Positions 16,902 to 24,950 of a stretch of 36,963 bases of DNA are shown here, piece by piece; position 1 is the stretch's first letter; each line of letters starts with the position of its first letter. The notes beneath the pieces are model-generated. The model was not told the origin of the DNA and ran no database searches. It worked only from the letters and a program-made list of their open reading frames with translations. A program made the position numbers and the translations under genes. Origin of the DNA: an uncultured Methylococcaceae bacterium (GTDB lineage Bacteria > Pseudomonadota > Gammaproteobacteria > Methylococcales > Methylococcaceae); NCBI GenBank assembly GCA_903911305.1, contig CAIWDB010000004.1, forward strand, positions 1 to 36,963, given 5' to 3'.

Positions 16902-18371
16902 CTATGGGTGCGTTTGGGCCGGCGGTGTAGTGATGCCTTCTTCAATGCGGTCTATCATATAGGAAAAGAATGGATTGGATGAGGTCCGCAACAGTCCGTC
17001 CAAACTCATGATCAACGCGCCGCGTTCCCCACGGGCAGCAATCGCACCCAGCTGGATGCCAAAATTCTCGGCTGTCCCGGGCTGCATGCCATATAAAGCA
17101 TCGTCCGGGGGGAAAGGCAGGGCGACATGGGAAAGCGAGAAAATGTCGGCAGGGTAGGACAGGCCCAAGGGCTGGGACTGTTCCGTCGATGTGCCGGCCT
17201 CGGTCACTTTGATGACTTCCCCTGTGTCGGGGTTGGCGTTCGTAACGATGACTGTCCTGAATGGACGCGGCGGCGGCGGGAGGATGCGCGTCAGCTTGGT
17301 TTCCAAGTCGGGCCGCAACAGTAAACTCAGCTTCGCGGCGCGGTTCATGTCAAACAGCACGAGTTCGCTGCCGTTTTCCGGTAACAGGGCATGCAGGGTG
17401 GAGACGACGGCGCTAGTACTTACCGTGAAATCAATTAGCGATTGAAAGGTCAGGATGGGCGGTAGTTTGGCAAGCCGCCCTTCACGCGAATAGCGCACCA
17501 TCCTTTCTTCCAAGGCCACGGTGAGCTGGTGGGCTTGCCGTGCCCCGTTGACCGGGAAAGAGTTATATTTGAACGGATTAAACTCGGGTATGACACTAAG
17601 CCATGCTGCCTTGGCAAATGGCGGTAGGATCGCCGGGAGACCAGCCAGACCTGCGAAACGGGCGAATCCCGTGAGTCCGATCATCGGCGAAATAAGAACG
17701 AGGCGATCCGGTCGCGCCAAGGTGTCGTCGTCAAGCGCATCCAGTGCGTACTTGAGTGCGAGGGCGCCGCCATTCGAGAATCCGACGATATGCAACGGTG
17801 CGTTGGGACCTGTCCGCCTGCGGGCCTCCCGGACTGCCAGTCGGGTCGCCGCCTGCCATTCTTGCCATCTCACTTTGGTCAGTGCTCCCGGAACGGTTCC
17901 GTGAGCCGGCAGCCGAATTGCCACTGACACATAACCGTGAGAACGATAGCGGCGGGCAATATGGCGCAAGCTATAAGGGGAGTCGGTCAGCCCGTGCAGG
18001 AAAACGACCGCTCCGACGGGCGGGCCCTCCGGCTCAAGCACATAAGACCGATTCCAATCCTGGGGGAATCGGCCCGGATAGATCGGGCTACCTTCGAAAT
18101 AACGGTTGTAAGGAACTTGATCTTTCGTTTCCAACTGCTGCGTAATTTCAGTCCGCAATGTCTCGAAGATTGCCGCCTCAGCCTTAAGATAGCCATCCCA
18201 GTCAGATTGATTGAGTTCTTCCACGCTCATCTCATGCGGGACAAACCGATGCCAAGATTCGAGAGGCGCACCGCCTTGCGCAACATAGGCTCTCGCTGAA
18301 AACAAGATTATCGCCATGATGGATAACGCCACCAAGGCATATTTGATGCTTTTGAACACAATGGGTTTCAT
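16902..18371 (-). CDS. Membrane-anchored alpha/beta hydrolase
   Basis: This 489-residue protein has one N-terminal transmembrane or signal segment (about residues 9-28) and an alpha/beta-hydrolase domain. The oxyanion motif FLHGLTDSPYSL (about 124-135) and the nucleophile elbow GFSNGG (Ser199) are clear. A histidine in LSHVALPFP near the C-terminus probably completes the triad. The fold and HGL motif suggest a lipase or esterase, perhaps acting at the membrane face. The ATG at 18371 was chosen; the frame extends to a TTG at 18395, which is less likely. The long insertion before the catalytic histidine is unassigned. Confidence 0.85.
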   Translation of the reverse strand: MKPIVFKSIKYALVALSIMAIILFSARAYVAQGGAPLESWHRFVPHEMSVEELNQSDWDGYLKAEAAIFETLRTEITQQLETKDQVPYNRYFEGSPIYPGRFPQDWNRSYVLEPEGPPVGAVVFLHGLTDSPYSLRHIARRYRSHGYVSVAIRLPAHGTVPGALTKVRWQEWQAATRLAVREARRRTGPNAPLHIVGFSNGGALALKYALDALDDDTLARPDRLVLISPMIGLTGFARFAGLAGLPAILPPFAKAAWLSVIPEFNPFKYNSFPVNGARQAHQLTVALEERMVRYSREGRLAKLPPILTFQSLIDFTVSTSAVVSTLHALLPENGSELVLFDMNRAAKLSLLLRPDLETKLTRILPPPPRPFRTVIVTNANPDTGEVIKVTEAGTSTEQSQPLGLSYPADIFSLSHVALPFPPDDALYGMQPGTAENFGIQLGAIAARGERGALIMSLDGLLRTSSNPFFSYMIDRIEEGITTPPAQTHP

Positions 18372-18539
18372 CGCCACATACCCTAATTCGGTCAAAGGTT
18401 TTAATTTACGTTGGGAGGGAAATCTGGAAACATGTTATAGAAAACCGATGGTTCTTTAAACATTGTGTAAGACTACAGCATCACTAACTGATTTCGCAAG
18501 TTTTCTGCATGTAACCCCATGCCAGGACAAAGGGCAGAT

Positions 18540-19721
18540 TTAATATACCGTTTGCATGACCGAATAGCCGCGCAAGGTGAGCGCGAACTGCTCCAAGCAA
18601 AGAATACGGGTTTCTTCGGCTTGGCGACACCATTCACGCAAGGCTTCCAAGCGTTTTTCATGACTCAAGCCGGCGGTTGTCCATAATTCCCGCAGTTGCT
18701 CCTTAAACTTATAGACAGTTGCCAAGGTTTGGCTTGCCTCCAATGCGTCTGCCAAGTCGTCAATAGTCAAGTGATCAGGACGGTAGATTTTACCCGTGAC
18801 TAAGGGTTTGGCTTTTTTCAGCAGTTTTTTGGTTTCGGCATCGGCATTTTTAATTTCTAGATTTAATACCGGGTCAATCACACTGCGACTATACAAAGCC
18901 ATGACATGAACGCGATTTTTAAGCACTGCCAGCATGGTTTCGGCATCGGCGATGGGTTTGGCCCAGTCGATTTTTGACTTCAGCGCAGTCCTTTTGATAT
19001 GTGCCAGTTTTAGCATTGACATAATGCGGATATAACCCCAGCCTAGGTCAAACTCATACCAGCGAACGGACAGTTTTGCTGAGGAGGGGTAGGCATGGTG
19101 ATTGTTATGCAATTCCTCCCCGCCAATAAAAAATGCAATTGGGATTAAATTGGTCGAGGCATCGCGGGTTTCAAAGTTTCGGTAGCCAAGATAATGGCCT
19201 AGGCCATTGATGACGCCGGCCGCCCACAGGGGTATCCAAAGCATTTGGACGGCCCATAAGGTGAGTCCAAGAGGGCCAAACAAAACTAATTCAATAGCCA
19301 GTAGCACAGCAATGCCCCAATTGCGCCATGGCGTGTAAATAGTGTTTTCCAGCCAGTCATTGGGTGTGCCAAAGCCGTATTTGGCCAAGGTTTCGGCATC
19401 TTGAGCCGCCGCGTCGTACAATTCCGAACCTTCACCCAAAACCTTGCCTATGCCCAGTATGATGGGGCTATGCGGGTCATCCTCTGTTTCGCATTTTGAA
19501 TGGTGCTTGCGGTGGACAGCAACCCATTCCTTGGTGAGCATGCCGCTGGTGAGCCATAACCAAAATCTGAAAAAATGACTCATGACGGGGTGCAGGTCCA
19601 AAGCCCTGTGAGCTTGGCATCGGTGGAGGTAGATGGTGACACTGGCAATAGTGATGTGGGTCAGAATCAAACCAACAAGGATGAGTTGCCAAATAGAAAG
19701 GGAAAGTAAACCAGTAGCCAT
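18540..19721 (-). CDS. Delta-9-type fatty acid desaturase
   Basis: This 393-residue integral membrane di-iron enzyme should introduce a cis double bond into saturated acyl chains. The three histidine boxes of the acyl-CoA/acyl-lipid delta-9 desaturase family are intact: LHRCQAHRA (His33, His38), HRKHH (70-74) and HNNHHAYP (205-209). Hydrophobic helix pairs lie around them. The C-terminal 120 residues form a soluble helical extension, as in the Pseudomonas DesB/DesC-like branch. Together with Cti, it gives a way to both make and isomerise unsaturated chains. It appears monocistronic. Confidence 0.9.
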   Translation of the reverse strand: MATGLLSLSIWQLILVGLILTHITIASVTIYLHRCQAHRALDLHPVMSHFFRFWLWLTSGMLTKEWVAVHRKHHSKCETEDDPHSPIILGIGKVLGEGSELYDAAAQDAETLAKYGFGTPNDWLENTIYTPWRNWGIAVLLAIELVLFGPLGLTLWAVQMLWIPLWAAGVINGLGHYLGYRNFETRDASTNLIPIAFFIGGEELHNNHHAYPSSAKLSVRWYEFDLGWGYIRIMSMLKLAHIKRTALKSKIDWAKPIADAETMLAVLKNRVHVMALYSRSVIDPVLNLEIKNADAETKKLLKKAKPLVTGKIYRPDHLTIDDLADALEASQTLATVYKFKEQLRELWTTAGLSHEKRLEALREWCRQAEETRILCLEQFALTLRGYSVMQTVY

Positions 19722-19933
19722 TAAATTACTCTAGGGAATTTGCGCAGATAGCGCGGGTGAAGTATTTTCCATTAAGGAGTGTTAGCGGGTGTCGCGGTGA
19801 TACGGGAAGTTTGGTGCAGGGAAAAACGATGTGTTCGAACTTACACTAAACAGACTTGGCGTGTGACTTAACAAACCCATCATCAAACTACAGGATTATT
19901 TTCACATTGACAAGTTTTATTTTATTGCCAGAA

Positions 19934-19962
19934 ACCGACCCGTCTTGTCATGCTGGGTCGGT
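19934..19962 (-). terminator. Weak terminator-like hairpin after AmmeMemoRadiSam A gene
   Basis: An 8-bp perfect stem (19934-19941 with 19955-19962) lies 13 bases past the end of the minus-strand gene. The minus-strand RNA continues with only three U residues, so termination strength is doubtful. Confidence 0.35.
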
Positions 19963-19974
19963 CAGGTTTGATCG

Positions 19975-20547
19975 TCATTCAACCACTTCGGCACGGTATC
20001 GCCAAACTTTCAACGTATCAGACCAGTAATTTGACGGCAACCCTGCCTTGCGTTTGAGATGTTCAAGAAATTCAATAGGTTCGGGCAATTGTTCCCAGAC
20101 TGAGGGCAAAAACGTCCCGCGCCGCGAACCTTCGGCCAGTATCAGCCCATCCTCGCCGGGGCGCAACTGGCTCAGAAGATTTTGTTCGGAATTAAATATC
20201 ATAGGCTCGGCAGGAGTGAGCATGGACAGGTGAATATCCAATCCGTCCAATTCATTTTCACGCAATGACGGGAAGCGAGGGTCTTGGAAAGCGGCGGAAT
20301 AAGCGTTTTCTGCAATGTCCTCAGCCAAAGGCCTGCTTGCCTCCAAGCGACCGATGCATCCACGCAATTGCCCATGCCTTTCCAAGGTGACGAAGGTGGC
20401 TCGGATAGCTTTTAATTCGGGGGGTAATCCGGCTTCCTCAACGGGTAAAGGTCTACCAACTTTAAGGCCGTGACGAATCGAAGCCAGTGCCAAATTCATC
20501 AGGGTGGATTGGTTTTCTTCGCTTAATGAACACTTATTTGAAGGCAT
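19975..20547 (-). CDS. amrA: AmmeMemoRadiSam system protein A (AMMECR1 domain)
   Basis: This 190-residue cytoplasmic protein is nearly all AMMECR1 domain. The diagnostic LRGCIGRLE motif is present, followed by AFQDPRFPSLRENELDGLDIHLSML and a GTFLPSVWEQ stretch. The family is the partner of Memo-like proteins and a radical SAM enzyme in a widespread but biochemically unclear three-part system. I chose the ATG at 20547, which overlaps the end of the Memo gene by 14 bases; the frame is open to 20568. The gene symbol follows one annotation habit. The radical SAM partner is not in this window. Confidence 0.9.
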   Translation of the reverse strand: MPSNKCSLSEENQSTLMNLALASIRHGLKVGRPLPVEEAGLPPELKAIRATFVTLERHGQLRGCIGRLEASRPLAEDIAENAYSAAFQDPRFPSLRENELDGLDIHLSMLTPAEPMIFNSEQNLLSQLRPGEDGLILAEGSRRGTFLPSVWEQLPEPIEFLEHLKRKAGLPSNYWSDTLKVWRYRAEVVE

Positions 20548-21319
20548 AGGACCCATACCCGACCACACGGTCTTTTGACCCGGCGGTGTCGCCGGAATTA
20601 CGCAAATCTATGGTTTCTGCCTTCATGCCACGTTGTTTGGCAGCGAGCAACAAACCGCTGATGGGCAAACGTCCGCAAGCGTCCTCAAAATCAATGTCTT
20701 CAGGGCGCAGAGCCACAATGGATTCGGAAGTGGCTTCGTCCATGCGTTGGGCGGTAGCGTAATCATGGTAATGGCTAAGGTCGGAGCTGATAACGACAAG
20801 GGTTTCATCCCCACCCCACAACTTATCCAGCAGCATCGCCACTTCTTCGGGGGATGCGTCGCCAACAACGACGGGAACCAAGCTAAATGAACCCAGCACT
20901 GCTTGAAGAAACGGCAGATGGACTTCTAGGCTGTGTTCTTGGTCATGGGGGCTATCCAATTTATGCACAAAAGGCAGATCGGCCAACGTGGAAGCCGCCT
21001 CTTGATCTATGGGAATTTCTCCCATAGGCGTGGCAAACCACATCGCAGTACTCAAGGCGCAACCACGAAAGCCTACACGGTGAGCCGGCCCAAGCAAAAC
21101 GACCCGGGTAATTTGCCCTCTTCCTTGTGGGAGTCTTGCATAAACACTGGCAGCGATAGGCCCTGAATAGATGTAACCAGCGTGGGGGGCAATGATGGCT
21201 TTAGGCAAACCACCGCTAGGTGTGGTATGGTCCAGATAGCTCTGGATCATAGCTTGTAATTGGTGTTTGTCGGCCGGATAAAACGTTCCGGCGACAGCAG
21301 GTTGTCGCGTAAATTTCAT
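20534..21319 (-). CDS. amrB: AmmeMemoRadiSam system protein B (Memo family)
   Basis: This 261-residue Memo-family protein is related to non-haem-iron extradiol dioxygenases. Conserved metal-site regions are seen: APHAGYIYSGPIAASVYARL near residue 45, HDQEHSLEVHLPFLQ in the middle and SSDLSHYHDYATAQRMD later, all carrying the expected histidines. Length is typical. The ATG at 21319 has a perfect AGGAGG ribosome-binding sequence, so this is the first gene of the two-gene operon with system A, which overlaps its end. The reaction performed by bacterial Memo proteins is not established. Confidence 0.9.
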   Translation of the reverse strand: MKFTRQPAVAGTFYPADKHQLQAMIQSYLDHTTPSGGLPKAIIAPHAGYIYSGPIAASVYARLPQGRGQITRVVLLGPAHRVGFRGCALSTAMWFATPMGEIPIDQEAASTLADLPFVHKLDSPHDQEHSLEVHLPFLQAVLGSFSLVPVVVGDASPEEVAMLLDKLWGGDETLVVISSDLSHYHDYATAQRMDEATSESIVALRPEDIDFEDACGRLPISGLLLAAKQRGMKAETIDLRNSGDTAGSKDRVVGYGSYAFK

Positions 21320-21432
21320 GGTAACCTCCTAGATGACCGTATTTTGCTGAAGGTTAAATGGTTCTGCAATCTGTTTTAATATCTGAGTTACGCAGGGGGC
21401 AACAGTTGCTTATTTTCTAAGGAAACGGGAGC

Positions 21433-21587
21433 GTCAAAGCCTAATGCTGTTGAATTAAGGATTTCCCGTTCGCCCTGAGCTTGTCGAAGGGTGAACGAAA
21501 AATCCTACCTTGTTGAGAATTAAGCCGTTCATGGTTCGACAAGCTCACCATGAACGGCTTAATTCAACAGCATTGGTGTCAAAGCCT
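21433..21587. repeat. Palindromic MITE/REP-like element flanked by 10-base direct repeats
   Basis: Outer arms of 17 bases (21443-21459 and 21558-21574) are exact inverted copies. Within the element lies a 10-bp hairpin (21467-21476 with 21488-21497, one G-T pair). A perfect 19-bp hairpin (21517-21535 with 21547-21565, 11-base loop) also lies inside and competes with the outer pairing. Both loops carry the related GAGCTTGTCGA / TCGACAAGCTC sequence. The unit is flanked by the direct repeat GTCAAAGCCT at 21433-21442 and 21578-21587, like a target-site duplication. It contains no gene. It lies between two minus-strand genes (truncated globin and Memo). Confidence 0.75.
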
Positions 21588-21606
21588 GTCCTCTGCCTAA
21601 CATCAG

Positions 21607-21981
21607 TTAATATGATTTGCTGGTGATTTCGTTAGACAGAGTATTGATTCTTGAGATGACTTCGTCTGCGTCTTTCTCAGAAACACCAAATTCCCGAAGC
21701 GTATCTAAGAAATGTTGGACAAATTTGGAAAAATGTTTCGTCGTAATGCCTCGCCCCTGATGCGCATAGGCTAGGGGTTTTCCGGTGTAAGTCGCCGGAC
21801 CGCCCAATGCTTGACTGAGAAAAGTATTTTGCATGTTAATTTGCTTTTCCATCAACGTGTGCTCAAAAAACGGCTTCAATTCAATGTCTTTTAGTACCCG
21901 GTCATAAAATGCCTTGGTAATGGCTTCTATGGCAGATTCACCGCCTAGACGGTCATAGAGGGAAGTTTTTACAATTTTCAT
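21607..21981 (-). CDS. Group I truncated haemoglobin
   Basis: This 124-residue protein belongs to the truncated (2-on-2) globins. It starts SLYDRLGGESAIEAI and continues with FYDRVLKDIELKPFF, both typical of group I. The proximal haem-binding histidine is most likely His74 in AYAHQGRGIT. Members bind O2 or NO and serve in NO detoxification or oxygen handling. The gene is divergent from the minor-pilin operon and separated from it by about 155 bases. No strong ribosome-binding sequence precedes the ATG. Confidence 0.9.
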   Translation of the reverse strand: MKIVKTSLYDRLGGESAIEAITKAFYDRVLKDIELKPFFEHTLMEKQINMQNTFLSQALGGPATYTGKPLAYAHQGRGITTKHFSKFVQHFLDTLREFGVSEKDADEVISRINTLSNEITSKSY

Positions 21982-22136
21982 AGGGGCTATAGATGCGATG
22001 ATTTTTGTATGTCACTGTGATGGCAACTTACAGTCAGGCTGTCCCTTTGTCAAGAATCAGCCGCAAACAATGCAAATCTTTTTTCTACCATCTCATTTAT
22101 CTTGTTAAAGGATTAAAAACGATGTTAACTTAAGGC

Positions 22137-22718
22137 ATGAAACAATCTTTTGTCTTAGGTTTTACCCTCATCGAACTCTTGGTCACCGTTACCATGATTG
22201 GCATTGTCTTAACAATAGGTGTTCCCGCTTTCAAAGATACAATCCGTAACAACTTGTTGACCGCCAACATCAATGAGTTTATCGCCACCTTGAACTTCGC
22301 CAGAAGCGAGTCGGTGAAAAGAGGGGTTTCGGTCACTATCAGGAAGGCATCATCCTCTTCTTCGGTGGGCTGGGAAGGCGGCTGGGAGGTGTTTACCGAT
22401 TCAAATGAAAATGGAACGAAGGATGTCGATACCGATCAGGTTATCCGGGTTCATGAGCCGTTGAAAACCAATTTATCTTTGCGGGGAAGCAATATTAATT
22501 TCGTCAATCGCATCACTTACAAACCTAGCGGTGTAAGCAACACGTTTGGATCTTTTGCCTTATGTGACACTAGCGTAAAAGGGAAACCCACGACAAGATC
22601 AGCCCGTCTGATCACGGTCAGTATCCTAGGTCGTGTCAGCTTGACCGCTGACGTTGATAAAGATGGCATCCTTAAAAAAAGTGACGGTTCTAACTTTGCC
22701 GATTGCACCAGTCCATGA
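22137..22718 (+). CDS. fimT: Minor pseudopilin FimT/FimU (GspH family)
   Basis: This 193-residue prepilin-type protein has a short leader ending in glycine, then the type III signal FTLIELLVTVTMIG (cleavage after Gly9) with the Glu5 of the mature chain. It is followed by the N-terminal helix common to pilins and a GspH-like C-terminal domain (QVIRVHEPL, YKPSGVSN, FALCD). In Pseudomonas, FimU primes pilus assembly with PilV, PilW and PilX. It is the first gene of the operon. Its stop overlaps the pilV ATG as ATGA. Confidence 0.9.
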   Translation: MKQSFVLGFTLIELLVTVTMIGIVLTIGVPAFKDTIRNNLLTANINEFIATLNFARSESVKRGVSVTIRKASSSSSVGWEGGWEVFTDSNENGTKDVDTDQVIRVHEPLKTNLSLRGSNINFVNRITYKPSGVSNTFGSFALCDTSVKGKPTTRSARLITVSILGRVSLTADVDKDGILKKSDGSNFADCTSP

Positions 22719-23209
22719 AATTCAGGAACGGATTTAGTTTGGTTGAAGTGTTAGTGGCTGTATTAATTTTGGCCGTTGGCCTAACTGGCCTTGCCGGTTT
22801 ACAAATAGCTGGAATCAGAAACAACCAAACCGCCTACCACCGTTCAGTCGCCACGCAATTGGCCTATGACATGGCTGATCGTATAAGATCCAATCAAGTG
22901 GGTATGGTTGGTGGCCTTTATAATAAGGGAAAGGAGGGGATCAGCGGCAGTTCATGCGAAAGTGGCTCTTGCACACCTGAACAATTGGCTGCCTACGATC
23001 TGAAACGCTGGAATGATGAACTGGCTGCAAAACTTCCCGGTGGCGTTGGTGTCGTTTGCAAGGACAGCACACCTGAGATTGGGAAATCGTCCGAACCAAC
23101 CGCAGCTTGCGATGATTTGGGGAATGTTTATGTCGTGAAAGTCTGGTGGGACGACGACCGCAGTGGTACTAAAACGCAAGGATTTGTAACCAGCTTCCGT
23201 CCTCAATGA
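22715..23209 (+). CDS. pilV: Type IV pilus minor pilin PilV
   Basis: This 164-residue minor pilin has the leader MKFRNG and mature start FSLVEVLVAVLILAVGLTGLAGLQ-like text. The downstream AYHRSVATQLAYDMADRIRSNQ is the family hallmark of PilV. Four cysteines near the middle and end (CESGSC, VVCKD, AACDD) probably form disulfides. It takes part in the priming complex at the pilus tip. The ATG at 22715 overlaps the fimT stop, and the stop overlaps the pilW ATG as ATGA, so translation is tightly coupled. Confidence 0.92.
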   Translation: MKFRNGFSLVEVLVAVLILAVGLTGLAGLQIAGIRNNQTAYHRSVATQLAYDMADRIRSNQVGMVGGLYNKGKEGISGSSCESGSCTPEQLAAYDLKRWNDELAAKLPGGVGVVCKDSTPEIGKSSEPTAACDDLGNVYVVKVWWDDDRSGTKTQGFVTSFRPQ

Positions 23210-24291
23210 ATATTCACATGAAACACTCTGACATTGGTAACTGGTTTCGTCCTCAGACAGGGTTTTCCATTGTCGAAATTTTGGTAGCCTTAGTGCTGAG
23301 CCTGATTTTGACACTCGTGGTTAGCCAGATATACCTCAGCAGCAAACAATCCTACCATCTGCAAGAAGCCCAAAGCCGCTTGCAAGAAAATGGACGGTTT
23401 GCTTTGGAACTGTTAGCCAAGGATATTCGCAGGGCCGGCAACTTAGGATGCCCGTCAGCCAAAATAGCACCGGTGGTGATTGCCAAAGACTCGCCTGACA
23501 TTTCAACTGCAACTGCAATTTCTGGATTTAACGCAACGACTGAAATAAGTAAGTATCCCATTCCTACATCCACTTACAGCGGTCAAAACTGGCAACCGAA
23601 GGTAACTTCCGACACACTAGACGCTGTGAAAGGGACAGACATATTTAACATTCAATTTGCCGAGCCATGCGGGGGCTGGTTGCAAGAGAAGATTACCGGC
23701 ATGACCAGTTCCCCCTCGATCAAAATCCCAAGCACCAACACTTGCTCGATCGAAGCAAACACTGAACTGGTGCTTTCAGATTGTGGACAAATTGAAGTGT
23801 TCCGTGCTGCTGCCGCGCCATCGGGTGGTACTACCATGACGCTTACGGAGTCAACTTATAACAGCCGAGAAAATTTTACCTACAGCCATGACATGGATGC
23901 CGAAGTCATGGAATTTCACTCCTATACTTATTTCATTAGGATGTTCAATGCTGAGCCTACGCTTTACCGCCAAGAAAACAAAAGCACCATAACAACGCCC
24001 ACCCCGCAGCCTGTCATGGAAGGGGTCGAGGATATGCAAGTTTTATACGGAATTGACAATGACGCTGATGGTTCGGTTGATCAATATCTTGCGCCTACCG
24101 AAACTATCACGGTTCCATGGGCTAAAGTCATCGCTGTCCGTTTTGACCTAGTACTGCGTTCGATTGGCGCTGAGGGTGAAAATTTGACATTAACCACCAC
24201 CAAAAAAGCCTGTAATGGTAAAGATGTGACCGATCGTCGCTTGAGAAGATGCTATAGTTTTACTGTCAACATTCGTAATCCAAGAACCTAG
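23206..24291 (+). CDS. pilW: Type IV pilus minor pilin PilW
   Basis: This 361-residue protein has a prepilin leader ending QTG, then FSIVEILVALVLSLILTLVV. The PilW signature SYHLQEAQSRLQENGRFALELLAKDIRRAGN-type region covers about residues 50-80, followed by a long beta-rich C-terminal domain. PilW is part of the minor-pilin tip complex with PilV, PilX and PilY1. Length is normal for PilW. The start overlaps the pilV stop by four bases and pilX begins 11 bases after its stop. Confidence 0.92.
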   Translation: MNIHMKHSDIGNWFRPQTGFSIVEILVALVLSLILTLVVSQIYLSSKQSYHLQEAQSRLQENGRFALELLAKDIRRAGNLGCPSAKIAPVVIAKDSPDISTATAISGFNATTEISKYPIPTSTYSGQNWQPKVTSDTLDAVKGTDIFNIQFAEPCGGWLQEKITGMTSSPSIKIPSTNTCSIEANTELVLSDCGQIEVFRAAAAPSGGTTMTLTESTYNSRENFTYSHDMDAEVMEFHSYTYFIRMFNAEPTLYRQENKSTITTPTPQPVMEGVEDMQVLYGIDNDADGSVDQYLAPTETITVPWAKVIAVRFDLVLRSIGAEGENLTLTTTKKACNGKDVTDRRLRRCYSFTVNIRNPRT

Positions 24292-24302
24292 AGGGTTTAG
24301 TT

Positions 24303-24923
24303 ATGAACGGGGTTCTTCAAACAACGACCATGCCAAGTAAAGCAAACAAAACCGGGGCCGCTTTATTTGTCAGCTTGGTGTTTTTATTCATTCTGACCGT
24401 CATTGGCTTGGCTGGCATGCAAAACACCTCGCTTCAAGAAAAAATGGCGGGGCATCTTCGTGAGCACAACCTTGCTTTTCAAGCGGCGGAATCTGCCTTA
24501 CGGGAAGCGGAGGCAAACCTTGCGGCCTCTGTGCCGATTTTTGACTGTAGTTTCGATAACGATGGTTATTACAAACATTCAGAACCAGGCACGGCATCGG
24601 ATTGCCCGGCTTCCAAAGGTTGGCCTTCGAACTCCCAATTGACTCACCCCTACCCCCCCGAAAATGAAAAGTTTTGGAAAGACGGCGATGTGGTCAACCG
24701 CGATGTGAAGGAAGTGACAATCAAAAACAAACAATTTGACAAGCTGGCGGACATACCCAAATATATAATTGAATCATTGCCTGCGGGTGCTGTGGGGGCG
24801 GGTGTCAGCTTGGAAGCGGGCATACCCATTCCACCAGGCCCAAAATATTATCGAATCACCGCTCGCGGAGTCGGCATGGATGCCAATGCTGTCGTCATCA
24901 CCCAATCGGTTGTCAGGCAGTAA
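24303..24923 (+). CDS. pilX: Type IV pilus assembly protein PilX
   Basis: This 206-residue protein has a single N-terminal hydrophobic helix (GAALFVSLVFLFILTVIGLAG) followed by MQNTSLQEKMAGHLREHNLAF-type text and QAAESALREAE, which is the PilX N-terminal domain signature. PilX lacks the usual Glu5-type prepilin signal. The family bridges minor pilins and PilY1 in the tip complex. A GAGGG ribosome-binding sequence lies before the ATG. The gene sits in the expected order between pilW and pilY1. Confidence 0.92.
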   Translation: MNGVLQTTTMPSKANKTGAALFVSLVFLFILTVIGLAGMQNTSLQEKMAGHLREHNLAFQAAESALREAEANLAASVPIFDCSFDNDGYYKHSEPGTASDCPASKGWPSNSQLTHPYPPENEKFWKDGDVVNRDVKEVTIKNKQFDKLADIPKYIIESLPAGAVGAGVSLEAGIPIPPGPKYYRITARGVGMDANAVVITQSVVRQ

Positions 24924-24950
24924 ATTACCCTTTTAAACGGAGAATGACTG

